A stretch of 64,000 bases of DNA from Companilactobacillus insicii (GCF_003946015.1 NZ_RHNU01000001.1:95212-159211); one strand, 5' to 3'; positions 1 to 9,316 are shown, numbered from the stretch's first letter. Made by a program: numbers and translations. Notes: generated from the letters alone by a model not told the origin.

Positions 1-1968
1 AATAAATGATATTGCATATGCAATGATTAGACTAGAAACTACCGAATAAACGGCCCATTTAGTTGAACCAGTTTCGGATTTGATAGTACCGATTGTTGCA
101 AAACATGGTACATATAATAAAACAAAAACTAGCATTGAGTAGGCAGCAACAGGAGTGAACATCTGCCCAAATGTCGCAATTAAAGCTGTTTGACTTGAAG
201 TATGAAATAGGACCATCATACTTGAACTTATGACTTCTTTTGCCATAATTCCAGTGAATAGTGCACTGATAGCTTCCCAAGACGTAATACCAATTGGAGC
301 AAAGATCGGTAGTAAAACTTTTCCTAACAATGCTGAGAAACTATTATCAATGTCTGTTACGAATCCGGCTGGTCCAAAGTTAGACATTAGCCAAATCAAA
401 ACTGTACCAGCAAAAATAATCGTACCAGCTTTTTTAACGAATCCCTTACTCTTATCCCAAGTACCGCGCCAAATAATATCTAAACGTGGAATGTGGTATT
501 TAGGTAATTCTACAATGAAGACCGTGCTGTCTTTGACCTTGAAGACGACCTGATAAATCTTTGCCATAGTTAGGGCGACAATTATACCTAAAAAATAAAT
601 AGATAAAACTATTAATGCTTGATTTCTTGGGAAAAACGCAGCCACAAATATGCTGTAAATAGGTAATCGCGCTGAGCAACTCATGAATGGTGAAATTAGA
701 GTTGTAATTAAGCGCTCTTTGGGTTGTTCTATTGTACGTGCAGCCATTATTCCAGTTACATTGCATCCAAATCCAATAATGAGCGGAATAAATGCTTTAC
801 CGTTTAAACCGATTGTCTGCATTATTCTATCAGTCACTAAGGCGGCTCTAGCCATATAGCCAGAATCTTCTAAAATTGAGATACATGCAAAAAGAGTGAA
901 TATTTGAGGAATGAATGTCAAAACACCACCAACACCAGCAATTACACCATCGACAATTAATGAGCGTAAGAACGGCATTGCACCAACACTAGTTAGAAAT
1001 TGATTAGCATATGTTGAAACAGGGCCGGATAAAAGTGCATCCAATTGATCTGAAATTGGAGTTCCAATCCAATCGAAAGATAATTTGAACATTAACAAAA
1101 ATATCAGTATAAAAACCGGTAATCCTAATAGAGGATGAGTGATAATCTTATCAATTTTTGAAGTCATTTCGACGTTGTTAGTGGATTTTAGGTTCTTCGT
1201 AGCGGCAGTTAATGTTGTATCAATAAAGTTTAAACGGGTATTGAATATTTTGTTTTCAAAATTTTGAGCATCATAATATTCTTTTTGTTCCAACAAAGGT
1301 TTTAAATCATGTTGGACTGCATATTTGCGAATGATTTTATTTTTGTTGATATATTGAATGGATAACCAGCGGGCAAATTGAGATTTCATATCATATTTAG
1401 AAACCAATTGTTCACTGGCTTGTCTAATGGCTTGTTTAACCATGAATGGATAGTCCAATTCCAAGGCAGAACCATCAGGAAGTTCATCTGCAGGCATATT
1501 TAGCAATTCATCACGTAATTCTTTGACTCCATCTTTGTTGCGCGCATTGGTAGTTTCAATATGACATCCAAGACGTTCTGATAAAGTACTGATATCATAG
1601 TAGATACCTGAACGTTTCAGATCGTCTATCATGTTTAGTGCAATGACGGTTGGTCGGCCAAATTCCAGCAACTCGATAGATAACAGTAAGTTGCGTTTGA
1701 GCTGTCCCGCGTTAGTTACGTTTAGAATTATGTCAGCATCGTCGGTTAGTAAATAATTAATAGCCACTGATTCGTCTTTTGTAATGGGATTAAGTGAATA
1801 TATTCCTGGTAAATCCGTAACAACTATTTCTGAATGCTTAATATTGCCCATCTTTTTTTCAACAGTAACGCCAGTCCAATTACCAACGTAAGCGTACGTA
1901 TCAGTGATTTGGTTGAAGATGGTGGTTTTTCCAGTGTTAGGATTACCCATCAGTGCGACTGTTGTCAT
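1..1968 (-). CDS. feoB: Ferrous iron transport protein B, 3' end cut by window edge
   Basis: This is the GTP-gated ferrous iron permease of the cytoplasmic membrane. The frame runs open for 656 codons from an ATG at 1968 to the left edge, so only the last few residues should be missing. The N-terminal G domain shows G1 GNPNTGKT (residues 8-15), G3 DLPGIYS and G4 NMID. The membrane core has the family motif IGFGCNVTGIMAART, read near 720-790, between many hydrophobic segments. The start overlaps the feoA stop by four bases (ATGA), which indicates translational coupling. Family and reading frame are clear; only the C-terminus is unseen. Confidence 0.96.
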   Translation of the reverse strand, partial: MTTVALMGNPNTGKTTIFNQITDTYAYVGNWTGVTVEKKMGNIKHSEIVVTDLPGIYSLNPITKDESVAINYLLTDDADIILNVTNAGQLKRNLLLSIELLEFGRPTVIALNMIDDLKRSGIYYDISTLSERLGCHIETTNARNKDGVKELRDELLNMPADELPDGSALELDYPFMVKQAIRQASEQLVSKYDMKSQFARWLSIQYINKNKIIRKYAVQHDLKPLLEQKEYYDAQNFENKIFNTRLNFIDTTLTAATKNLKSTNNVEMTSKIDKIITHPLLGLPVFILIFLLMFKLSFDWIGTPISDQLDALLSGPVSTYANQFLTSVGAMPFLRSLIVDGVIAGVGGVLTFIPQIFTLFACISILEDSGYMARAALVTDRIMQTIGLNGKAFIPLIIGFGCNVTGIMAARTIEQPKERLITTLISPFMSCSARLPIYSIFVAAFFPRNQALIVLSIYFLGIIVALTMAKIYQVVFKVKDSTVFIVELPKYHIPRLDIIWRGTWDKSKGFVKKAGTIIFAGTVLIWLMSNFGPAGFVTDIDNSFSALLGKVLLPIFAPIGITSWEAISALFTGIMAKEVISSSMMVLFHTSSQTALIATFGQMFTPVAAYSMLVFVLLYVPCFATIGTIKSETGSTKWAVYSVVSSLIIAYAISFI

Positions 1969-2198
1969 TGAAGTTGACCTCCACAAAGAAGCTTGAATAC
2001 CTTATATCTTATGCCAATTTGTTGCTGTTCGATCTCGACAATTACAGGTCCATGCATTGGAAAAAATCTAATGACTGACATTTGGCTACCATCATGAATT
2101 CCAAGTGAGTGGAGGCGTTGTGCAGTTTGATCATCCAGTTGCTCAACATTACATAAATCAAATTTCTTATTCATTACGTTATCAGATATCAGTTGCAT
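1965..2198 (-). CDS. feoA: Ferrous iron transport protein A
   Basis: A 77-residue SH3-like FeoA protein, the small cytoplasmic partner of FeoB. The frame is open further upstream to 2261, but the ATG at 2198 has GGAGG eight bases before it and gives the usual FeoA length, so I chose it. The HSLGIHDGSQMSVIRFFPMHGP stretch fits the family pattern (a small beta barrel with a GP.....E.... segment). It is the first gene of a feoAB operon read leftward. A promoter should lie in 2200-2330, where an AT-rich TATAAT-like box occurs on the minus strand (2298-2293), but I found no convincing -35 or Fur site. Confidence 0.92.
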   Translation of the reverse strand: MQLISDNVMNKKFDLCNVEQLDDQTAQRLHSLGIHDGSQMSVIRFFPMHGPVIVEIEQQQIGIRYKVFKLLCGGQLQ

Positions 2199-2441
2199 AA
2201 AATCATCCTCCACAATATTCCAAAAATAAATATTTTTGAGTTTGTTAGTTAGTGAAAACATTAACTATTATTTATTTTCTATTATGCCACGAATTATACT
2301 GAATGTGTATGAGCAATTTACCTAATTTTAATTTGAAATATTTGTGAGAAAATAAGACTTGTAAACGCATAATCGAGTGTTATTAAGCATTTTTTTGATA
2401 ATTTTATATATAAAAGGAATATTAATAAGGGAAGTTAAAAA

Positions 2442-3401
2442 ATGAAGATTAACGATGAATTTTTAGAAGATTTTGAATTAGACATGAATGATCGTGGTGA
2501 ACCACATTGGTTTATCAATCGTAGGATTAAAGCTTTGAAGAGTATGAATGAATTGGAATTTGAGGATAGTCAATGTTTTAAAAATAAAGATAATTTTATT
2601 TCGATGGATTCACCATTAAGAAGTAAATCGAAAAAGGATTTGGTTGATTCCAAGACAATAGATAATTGCACCATTGCTCAGTTAGGGCAAACAATTGTAA
2701 AAAATGATTTGTCGGATGAATTAGAAACTAAGGGTGTCATTTTAACTGATATTCTCACTGCATTACGTGTTCATCCTAGATTGGTTCAAAAGACCTTGAT
2801 GGATAAAGTAATCTCTCCAAATGAAGATAAAATGAGTGCTTATCATTTATCGTTTATGAATTCGGGCGTCTTTTTGTACATTCCTAAAGAAGTGAAGGTA
2901 ATGGAACCAATTAATATTGATTTAATACAGGATAATACTAAATCTGAGAATTTGAATACTCACGTTTTGATCGTAGCTGAAAATGATTCAGAAGTTACCA
3001 TACATCAACAATTATCGGATGTAGGAGAACGAGATAACCGAACCGGTTTATTTGTCGAGGTGTTATCCCGTGCAAATTCTAAAGTTACATACAACTTGAA
3101 CAGTAAATCTAGTTCAAAATATGTTTATTTGAAGTCTAAAGCATATGTGGGTAGGGATGCGTTGGTCAATTGGAATGTTAATTTGTTAAATGAAGGCAAT
3201 ACTTGGGCAAATCTAAGTAATAATTTATTTGGTTCTGGATCAATGACTAATTTAACGCTTAATTCTCACACTGCAAATGATCAATTAGAAAAAATCTCAG
3301 CAAATTCTATCAAGCATGGAAAGAATAGTTCGAGTAATTTTAAGCACCAATTGAATAGTGAGGATGATTCAACAATTATTTTGAATGGTTTGAAATACTA
3401 G
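2442..3401 (+). CDS. Orphan SufD-like Fe-S scaffold protein, C-terminally short
   Basis: SufB/SufD family protein of 319 residues. The N-terminus is typical of SufD (GEPHWFINRRIKALKSM, residues 19-35). The middle has the repeated beta-helix signature (NTHVLIVAENDSEVTIHQ; LTLNSHTANDQ). In the family SufD joins SufB and SufC in Fe-S cluster assembly. This copy ends at NGLKY, where SufD normally continues about 100 residues with the C-terminal helical part. The stop is followed directly by the next gene, and no remnant of the missing part is visible. No sufB, sufC, sufS or sufU is nearby. It could be a stable paralog or a decayed gene. The ATG follows AAGGGAAG. Confidence 0.75.
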   Translation: MKINDEFLEDFELDMNDRGEPHWFINRRIKALKSMNELEFEDSQCFKNKDNFISMDSPLRSKSKKDLVDSKTIDNCTIAQLGQTIVKNDLSDELETKGVILTDILTALRVHPRLVQKTLMDKVISPNEDKMSAYHLSFMNSGVFLYIPKEVKVMEPINIDLIQDNTKSENLNTHVLIVAENDSEVTIHQQLSDVGERDNRTGLFVEVLSRANSKVTYNLNSKSSSKYVYLKSKAYVGRDALVNWNVNLLNEGNTWANLSNNLFGSGSMTNLTLNSHTANDQLEKISANSIKHGKNSSSNFKHQLNSEDDSTIILNGLKY

Positions 3402-3446
3402 TATAATGAAATAAGTATCCAAATTTGATTTTTACGAGGAGAAAAA

Positions 3447-4127
3447 ATGATATTAGAACGTCAGAATATGCTAAATATTAATCAAATTGAAAAGGAACTT
3501 GGAGAGTATTCCGATGATGATGAAATTCATGATATTAGTAAATTAGTCAGCTATTATCAATTGTGTCATTCAGCGGTTAGTGAGTTTGGAACTAAACTAG
3601 AGAACCTGGATGCCGACTATCAAGTTAGACATGATCATAATCCTATTCATCATATTGAAGTTCGAATGAAGGACGTCGGTAGTTTGGTGGAAAAGGTCAA
3701 TCGTAAGGGATTACCAATTAGATTTGAAAGTATTAAAGATAATATCTACGATGTTGGTGGTATACGTGTTATAACAAACTACATTGATGATATTTATACA
3801 GTTCAGGATAATCTATTGGCTCAAGATGATGTTACATTGTTGAAACAAAAAGATTACGTAAGAAATCCTAAAGAGAGTGGTTATCGTAGTTTACATTTGG
3901 TTGCAACGGTTCCGGTATTTCAGTCAGATGGTGTTCAAGTCACACCGATTGAGATTCAAATTAGGACAGTGGGGATGGACATGTGGGCCAGTTTGGAACA
4001 CAAGTTACGATATAAAACTGATAAGCCAGAAGAAAAAGTAGCTAAATATTCAGAATCATTGCAGGATTATGCGGATGAGATCAATAAAATAGAAAATAAT
4101 ATGCAGGAGATATTTCATAATCTTTAA
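3447..4127 (+). CDS. Small (p)ppGpp synthetase, RelP/RelQ type
   Basis: Single-domain RelA/SpoT nucleotidyltransferase of 226 residues with no hydrolase or TGS/ACT domains. It would transfer pyrophosphate from ATP to GTP or GDP in the stress response. Visible synthetase motifs are DVGGIRVITNYIDDIY, KDYVRNPKESGYRSLHL and EIQIRTVGMDMWASLEHKLRYK. The DDIYTV and PKESGYRSLHL wording looks closer to RelP (YwaC) than RelQ (YjbM), but I cannot separate them reliably by eye. GAGGAG sits six bases before the ATG at 3447; a second ATG at 3468 is a weaker choice. It lies downstream of the SufD-like gene, probably with its own expression. Confidence 0.88.
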   Translation: MILERQNMLNINQIEKELGEYSDDDEIHDISKLVSYYQLCHSAVSEFGTKLENLDADYQVRHDHNPIHHIEVRMKDVGSLVEKVNRKGLPIRFESIKDNIYDVGGIRVITNYIDDIYTVQDNLLAQDDVTLLKQKDYVRNPKESGYRSLHLVATVPVFQSDGVQVTPIEIQIRTVGMDMWASLEHKLRYKTDKPEEKVAKYSESLQDYADEINKIENNMQEIFHNL

Positions 4128-4144
4128 ACTAAAAACTTGCGTTA

Positions 4145-4163
4145 ATACAGATGATATCTGTAT
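4145..4163. repeat. Perfect short inverted repeat upstream of dus
   Basis: ATACAGAT-GAT-ATCTGTAT is a perfect 8-bp palindrome with a 3-base centre. It has no trailing U-tract, so it is a poor terminator for the alarmone synthetase gene. It could be an operator or mRNA hairpin for the tRNA-dihydrouridine synthase gene, which starts 43 bases further on. Confidence 0.4.
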
Positions 4164-4205
4164 AGTTGATAAGTTAGAATTAACTATTTGATTGGAGATG
4201 AGATT

Positions 4206-5201
4206 GTGACCCAGTCACCTTACTGGAATCGCATCGCAAAAAAAGCTAAGAAGGAAAATCGCCCGTTCTTTAGCTTGGCACCGATGGAGGCTGTTACAGG
4301 TACAGTCTTCCGTCGTGTTGTCATGAAAGCTGCTGCGCCAGATGTCTTTTATACTGAATTTACTAATGCGTTGAGTATTACTCATCCAAAAGCTAAAGAA
4401 ACGACTAAAGGAAGACTATATATCGATCCGGCAGAGGATCCCAAACCCATTGTTCAATTATGGGGTAATAACGGTGATGATTTTGCTAAAGCCGTTAAAG
4501 AAGTTGAAAAGCAAGGATATGAAGCTATTGATATTAATACTGGTTGTCCGGATATTGCGGTAATTAAGAATCATAGTGGTAGTGATTTAATTCGTCATTT
4601 TGACCGTGCACAAGAAGTATTTGATGGTGCTCGTAAGACTGACTTACCGGTTACTATCAAAACAAGAATTGGTTACAGTGAAGTAGATGAGTACAAAACT
4701 TGGATTCCATTCCTACTTAAACAACAGGTTCCTGTGTTAACTGTACATATGCGTACTCGAGAAGAAATGAGCAATGTCCCAGCACATTATGAATTGATCG
4801 ATGATATTGTAAAAATGCGTGATGAAATAGCACCTGATACATTGTTACAAATAAATGGAGATATTGCTGATTATCAAGCTGGTATGAAACTATATAATGA
4901 GCATCCTGGTATTGATGGTATTATGATTGGTCGAGGTATTTTTACTAATCCGTATGCTTTTGAACCAGTTCCTAAAGAACATTCAACACACGAATTACTT
5001 GGCTTATTGCGATATCAATTGGATCTTTATGATCAATTTGTTGCAAAGGGAATTCCAGGGCATTTTGCACCACTGCAAAGATTCTTTAAGATTTATGTCC
5101 GTGGTATGAAGGGTGCATCAGCTATTAGAAATGACTTGATGCAAACTAAAACAACTGATGATGCTAGAAAAATTATTGATAGAATTGATTTAGAAAAATA
5201 A
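4206..5201 (+). CDS. tRNA-dihydrouridine synthase (DusB-like)
   Basis: FMN-dependent TIM-barrel enzyme that reduces uridines in tRNA D-loops; 331 residues. Visible motifs are FFSLAPMEAVTG (residues 21-32), the VQLWGN strand, and INTGCPD with the catalytic cysteine at about residue 114. ITIKTRIG-like and IMIGRGIFTNP phosphate-binding segments follow. I chose the GTG at 4206 because GGAG lies eight bases before it; an in-frame TTG at 4188 has no site. The VIKNHSGSDLIRH segment after the cysteine differs from classic DusB, so the uridine position is uncertain. A strong bidirectional terminator follows. Confidence 0.9.
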   Translation: MTQSPYWNRIAKKAKKENRPFFSLAPMEAVTGTVFRRVVMKAAAPDVFYTEFTNALSITHPKAKETTKGRLYIDPAEDPKPIVQLWGNNGDDFAKAVKEVEKQGYEAIDINTGCPDIAVIKNHSGSDLIRHFDRAQEVFDGARKTDLPVTIKTRIGYSEVDEYKTWIPFLLKQQVPVLTVHMRTREEMSNVPAHYELIDDIVKMRDEIAPDTLLQINGDIADYQAGMKLYNEHPGIDGIMIGRGIFTNPYAFEPVPKEHSTHELLGLLRYQLDLYDQFVAKGIPGHFAPLQRFFKIYVRGMKGASAIRNDLMQTKTTDDARKIIDRIDLEK

Positions 5202-5250
5202 AAATATGGTGTAGAGAAAGTCTTTGGACATCTCTACACCATATTTTTTT
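5201..5250. terminator. Bidirectional intrinsic terminator
   Basis: The 14-bp stem ATATGGTGTAGAGA / TCTCTACACCATAT (5204-5217 and 5231-5244) is flanked by A- and T-runs on both sides. It separates the rightward dus gene from the leftward ABC exporter operon and can serve both. Confidence 0.9.
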
Positions 5251-5262
5251 GTAACAACGTAT

Positions 5263-7047
5263 TTAATTAATTTTAGTAGCAAATTGGCTACGGTATAGAT
5301 CTGCATAAAATCCGTTGGCCGATAGTAGCGATTCGTGTGTCCCTTGTTCGATGATTGTTCCGTGGTTCATAACTAAGATTTGGTCAGCATCTTTGATAGT
5401 TGATAATCGATGCGCTATTACGAAACTGGTCCGTCCTTGCATTAACGAGTCCATGGCCTGTTGGATGGCTTCCTCTGTACGTGTATCGACACTCGAAGTG
5501 GCTTCGTCCAAAATCAAGATTGATGGATCACTTAATATTGTACGGGCAATCGTGAGTAGTTGCTTTTGCCCAATTGACATAACTTCTTGTTCACCAGATA
5601 GAACCGTGTTATATCCTTCGGGTAGCGTGTCAATCATATGGGCTATACGCGCAGCTTTAGCTGCGTCCTGAATTTGTTCTATCGTTGCATCTGGGCGTCC
5701 GTAGGATATGTTGTCAGCCACAGTACCGTTGAACAACCAAGTATCTTGTAGGACCATTCCAAACAGACTACGTAGGTCAGAACGTTTCATGGTTTTGATA
5801 TCAACATCATCAATTGTGATTTTCCCACCTTGTAATTCATAAAAGCGCATCATAAGGTTGATTAATGTTGTTTTTCCAGCTCCAGTGGGTCCAACTACGG
5901 CTACTTTACTACCTGCCTTAACATTTATATTAATGTCTTGCATCAGGGGCAAATCTGGATCGTAGCCAAAATGGACGTGTTCAAAGTTAACGTGTCCACG
6001 TATTTGGGTCAGTTTTGGTACTGTTTGATCGTCAGGCAATTCTTCCAGTGAATCTTCAATTTCGTACACTCGTTCAGCCGAGGCTACGGCACCTTGCAAA
6101 GCATTCAGCGTGTATGCAAGTTCGGTAACAGGCTCGGAAACCTGATTGACGTATTGGAAGAGTGCCTGAATATCACCAATTGTAATTGTGCCACTTATAA
6201 CCGAAAAGGCACCACGTATAGCAATAACAATATATCCAAGCGTTCCCACAAAACGAATTAAAGGATTAATTGCATAGGTTGCAAATTCGGCTTTGGCGGA
6301 AGTTTGAGCCAATTTTTCGTTTAACCTATCATTGGTTGAAACCATCTTGTTCTGTAAATTGAATGCCATTACTACTTGGTTACCGGTAAAGGCTTCCTCA
6401 ATATTGGCGTTTAGTTGACCGAGAGCTTTTTGGTTAGCAGCATAATATCGGTTTGTCTTTTCAGAGACGATGGTTGCAATTATGATGCTGGTAAAGATAC
6501 TGAATAAGGCAATCAGTGTCAACATTGGACTTATCATAAACATCAAAGCAAATGCTCCAATAATTGTAATTGTCGCTGTGAATAATTGTACTAGCCCTTC
6601 TTGCAAGGTATCCGCAATTTTTTCGAGATCACTAGTGACTCGACTGAGAATATCACCAGTTTGATGCTGATCATAAAATTCTAAGGGTAGACGATTTAAT
6701 TTAGAACTGATTCGCTTGCGGAGCATTAGAGTCATTTTTTGTGCCACACTGGCAAGTATGCTTTGAGAGAAGTAATTGAACAATGCACTCAATAGGTAAA
6801 CTGCTAATAGAACTAAGGCAACCGTACCCATAGTATGAATGCTAATTACAAATGTTGTCTTTGCTGCAACCGCGTTGGCGACACCTGTCGATATGTGATC
6901 GATAGCAGAACCAATCAACATTGGCGCTGCTAGTGAGCAACCCGTGGCAATTGTCAAAAAAGCAATTACTGCTAAAAGCTGCCATTTTTGGAACATCAAG
7001 TCTTTAAAGAAACGACGTGATGTTGCCACTATTGTAGATTTTGTCAT
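5263..7047 (-). CDS. ABC multidrug exporter subunit (LmrD-like, catalytic partner)
   Basis: A 594-residue half-transporter: N-terminal six-helix exporter domain and C-terminal nucleotide-binding domain. Walker A is GPTGAGKT (387-394), Walker B ends LILDE (511-515), with the H-loop in IAHRLS. Its signature loop is degenerate (MSIGQ, about 490), while its Walker B Glu is intact. Its partner shows the reverse pattern, as in heterodimeric exporters such as LmrCD or TM287/288. It overlaps the partner gene by four bases (7044-7047), so the two are translationally coupled. The substrate is unknown; drugs or peptides are typical. It is the last gene of the MarR operon. Confidence 0.92.
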   Translation of the reverse strand: MTKSTIVATSRRFFKDLMFQKWQLLAVIAFLTIATGCSLAAPMLIGSAIDHISTGVANAVAAKTTFVISIHTMGTVALVLLAVYLLSALFNYFSQSILASVAQKMTLMLRKRISSKLNRLPLEFYDQHQTGDILSRVTSDLEKIADTLQEGLVQLFTATITIIGAFALMFMISPMLTLIALFSIFTSIIIATIVSEKTNRYYAANQKALGQLNANIEEAFTGNQVVMAFNLQNKMVSTNDRLNEKLAQTSAKAEFATYAINPLIRFVGTLGYIVIAIRGAFSVISGTITIGDIQALFQYVNQVSEPVTELAYTLNALQGAVASAERVYEIEDSLEELPDDQTVPKLTQIRGHVNFEHVHFGYDPDLPLMQDININVKAGSKVAVVGPTGAGKTTLINLMMRFYELQGGKITIDDVDIKTMKRSDLRSLFGMVLQDTWLFNGTVADNISYGRPDATIEQIQDAAKAARIAHMIDTLPEGYNTVLSGEQEVMSIGQKQLLTIARTILSDPSILILDEATSSVDTRTEEAIQQAMDSLMQGRTSFVIAHRLSTIKDADQILVMNHGTIIEQGTHESLLSANGFYADLYRSQFATKIN

Positions 7048-8774
7048 TGGGTCAGCTCCTCTTCACTAAATTGGGATTTGGCTATTTGCTGGTAAACATC
7101 GCAAGAACGTAACAACTCAGCGTGTGTACCGATCCCCACGATTTTACCTTCATCTAGCACAATTATTTGATCAGCATCAATAATTGAACTGAGTCTTTGA
7201 GCAATGATTAGTACTGTTGCGTCAGTAATATTTTTCTTTAATGCAAGACGGAGCTTAGCGTCGGTCTTAAAGTCCAAAGCAGAGAAACTATCGTCAAATA
7301 CATAAATTGGTGGATGCTTGACTATGGCTCGAGTGATTGCCAGTCGTTGTCTTTGACCACCTGAATATTTAACTCCGCCTTTATCTACAGGGGCATCTAG
7401 TCCTCCTGGAAGATTTCTAATAAAGTCATCTACTTGAGCTATTGACGCTGCATCATGCATATCACGCTCTAATGCATTTTCATTTCCATGTCGAAAGTTC
7501 GATGCAATTGTGCCACTGAATAAGAATGCTTTTTGTGGAACATAACCAATCTTGTTACGTAATTTCATCAGAGAGTAGGTACGCACATCTTGTCCGGCGA
7601 CTTTGATTTGTCCAGATTGAGCATCATAAAAGCGCATTAATAAGTTAGCAATTGTTGATTTACCAGAACCGGTACTACCAACGATTGCAGTTGTTTGACC
7701 ACGATGTAATTGAAAACTTACATCATCTAATACTGATTCTTGAGCTCCTTCATAATGAAAGTTCACGTGATCAAATACGACTGTGGGCTCTTCTGTAGCT
7801 GTTTTTGAAACTTTTGTGTTTACTTGTAGTTCTGGATCAACTGATAACACGGCGTGGATTCGCTTGGCACATGTTTGAGCACGTGGGATGAACATGAAAA
7901 CAGCAATTCCCATTACTAGATACATTAGTGTCAAAAAAGCGTATTCGATTATTGCCATAATGTCACCAATTTCCATAGCGCCAACGGCAACTTGTTGACC
8001 ACCAAACCAGACAAATAATAATGTGCATAGGTTCATTGCCAACATTACCAAAGGCATTAGTACGGCAAATATCTTATTGGCAGTAATTGCAGTACTGGCA
8101 TATTGCTCAAATGTGGCATTGCTACGCTTTTCTTCGGTATCTGTTCGATTAAATGCTCGAATAACTCGTACCCCAATCAAACGTTCACGTACTACTCGGT
8201 TAATTTTATCCAGTTGTACTTGTAGACGTTCAAAGATCGGAACGATTTTCTTTGCAACTAACACCATCATCAAAATTATTCCCACCATGAATGCAAGTAA
8301 CATTAGTGCCAATAGTCGATCCTTAGAAAAGGCGAGAATCAAGCCGGAAACGGTCATAAATGGTGCTGGAAGTAGCATTGAAATTATAATCATAAATGCT
8401 TGTTGTACTTGTGTCACATCGTTAGTGCTTCGTGTAATTAGTGATGCAGTACCAAAACGATTGAAGTCATTATTTGAAAATTCTTGGACACGTCTGAACA
8501 TCGCACCACGAATGTCTCTACCAGTATTTGCAGAGACTTTTGTTGCGAGCCATGTTCCGTAGATTGCGGTTGCGGCAGTCAATATTGCAATAACGAACAT
8601 CCATGCTCCGCCAATCCACACTGCACTTAAATTTTCTTTGACGATACCGTTGTTTACAATATCAGCCGTTAGTGTTGGCAAGTACAGAGTACCTAGCGTT
8701 TGTAAGAAAAGCAGCACTAGCATCATAGTTACGTGAGTACGATAAGGTTTTAGAAAAGATACTAACTTGAACAT
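7044..8774 (-). CDS. ABC multidrug exporter subunit (LmrC-like, degenerate site)
   Basis: A 576-residue half-transporter with N-terminal membrane domain and C-terminal ATPase. Walker A is GSTGSGKST and the signature is a good YSGGQRQRL. Walker B ends VFDDSF, with Asp where the catalytic Glu normally sits, and the switch region reads IAQRLS with Gln in place of His. These substitutions mark the non-canonical half of a heterodimeric exporter. The complementary defects in the neighbouring subunit strongly imply that the two proteins form one transporter. The gene sits 13 bases after marR, so it is very likely repressed by that MarR protein. Confidence 0.92.
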   Translation of the reverse strand: MFKLVSFLKPYRTHVTMMLVLLFLQTLGTLYLPTLTADIVNNGIVKENLSAVWIGGAWMFVIAILTAATAIYGTWLATKVSANTGRDIRGAMFRRVQEFSNNDFNRFGTASLITRSTNDVTQVQQAFMIIISMLLPAPFMTVSGLILAFSKDRLLALMLLAFMVGIILMMVLVAKKIVPIFERLQVQLDKINRVVRERLIGVRVIRAFNRTDTEEKRSNATFEQYASTAITANKIFAVLMPLVMLAMNLCTLLFVWFGGQQVAVGAMEIGDIMAIIEYAFLTLMYLVMGIAVFMFIPRAQTCAKRIHAVLSVDPELQVNTKVSKTATEEPTVVFDHVNFHYEGAQESVLDDVSFQLHRGQTTAIVGSTGSGKSTIANLLMRFYDAQSGQIKVAGQDVRTYSLMKLRNKIGYVPQKAFLFSGTIASNFRHGNENALERDMHDAASIAQVDDFIRNLPGGLDAPVDKGGVKYSGGQRQRLAITRAIVKHPPIYVFDDSFSALDFKTDAKLRLALKKNITDATVLIIAQRLSSIIDADQIIVLDEGKIVGIGTHAELLRSCDVYQQIAKSQFSEEELTQ

Positions 8775-8787
8775 TTTGTTTCTCCTT

Positions 8788-9246
8788 TTAATCTGAGTCG
8801 TCTTTTGTCAATAATTCATCGGCGGCTTTACGGAAGTTAATGTTCAAGCGCTCGAATAGTTTGAGGAATTTCACAAATTCATCATCGTTCAATTCGCTGT
8901 AAGCGAGATGTTCAATTTGATGGGTGAGATTGCCAACGCGTTGGCAAAGTTGATCTCCACTTGTGGTCAGGTTAATTGCTTTGAGTTTACGTGAGTTCGG
9001 TAACAGTTCCAGAGTGATCCAATCACTTTTGATCATTGTCGCAATCGATGAATTAACTGTTTTTTTGGAAAATGCCCATTTTCGACTGAGGTCGGATTGA
9101 GTCACTGGTTTTTCATTATCATGTAGGATATAAAAAATCCAGTAAATATTGTCAGTTAATTCGAAATGCTGTGCTATTTCATGATAGATTTCGTCCATAT
9201 CATTTGATAATTGATTGATACTGGCGATTTGCTTGTCTGAGTTCAT
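8788..9246 (-). CDS. MarR family transcriptional regulator
   Basis: A 152-residue winged-helix regulator. The segment YILHDNEKPVTQSDLSRKWAFSKKTVNSSIATMIKSDWI is the DNA-binding core, with recognition helix around SKKTVNSSIATM. Helical dimerisation segments lie at both ends. It is the first gene of a three-gene operon with the ABC exporter pair, the usual layout for an autoregulated drug-responsive repressor. Two palindromes in the promoter just upstream are the obvious binding sites. The start ATG has AAGGAG nine bases before it. Confidence 0.93.
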   Translation of the reverse strand: MNSDKQIASINQLSNDMDEIYHEIAQHFELTDNIYWIFYILHDNEKPVTQSDLSRKWAFSKKTVNSSIATMIKSDWITLELLPNSRKLKAINLTTSGDQLCQRVGNLTHQIEHLAYSELNDDEFVKFLKLFERLNINFRKAADELLTKDDSD

Positions 9247-9262
9247 TGTACGTTCTCCTTTT

Positions 9263-9316
9263 TAGTCTGCTATCAGACTATTTTATGATTATAGTCTGAT
9301 AACAGACTAAATTCAA
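9263..9316 (-). promoter_or_regulatory. MarR operon promoter with two palindromic operators
   Basis: The minus strand has -35 TTGAAT (9316-9311), a 17-base spacer and -10 TATAAT (9293-9288). One 18-bp palindrome, TAGTCTG-N4-CAGACTA, fills the spacer (9292-9309). A second copy lies at and just after the expected start point (9263-9280). The copies differ only in the central four bases and are 29 bp apart centre to centre. Occupancy would block RNA polymerase. Binding by the adjacent MarR protein is inference from position. Confidence 0.85.

Noticed and set aside
59..766. Short minus-strand frames near the left edge
   Set aside because: They are out-of-frame shadows of feoB, whose own frame is open through the whole region.
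2360..2373. TGTAAACGCATAAT as a possible cre site before the SufD-like gene
   Set aside because: The first half fits the CcpA consensus but the second half does not.
8023..8562. A 179-residue plus-strand open frame opposite the ABC exporter gene
   Set aside because: It lies wholly within a well-supported exporter subunit on the other strand, has no ribosome site and shows composition typical of an antisense shadow.
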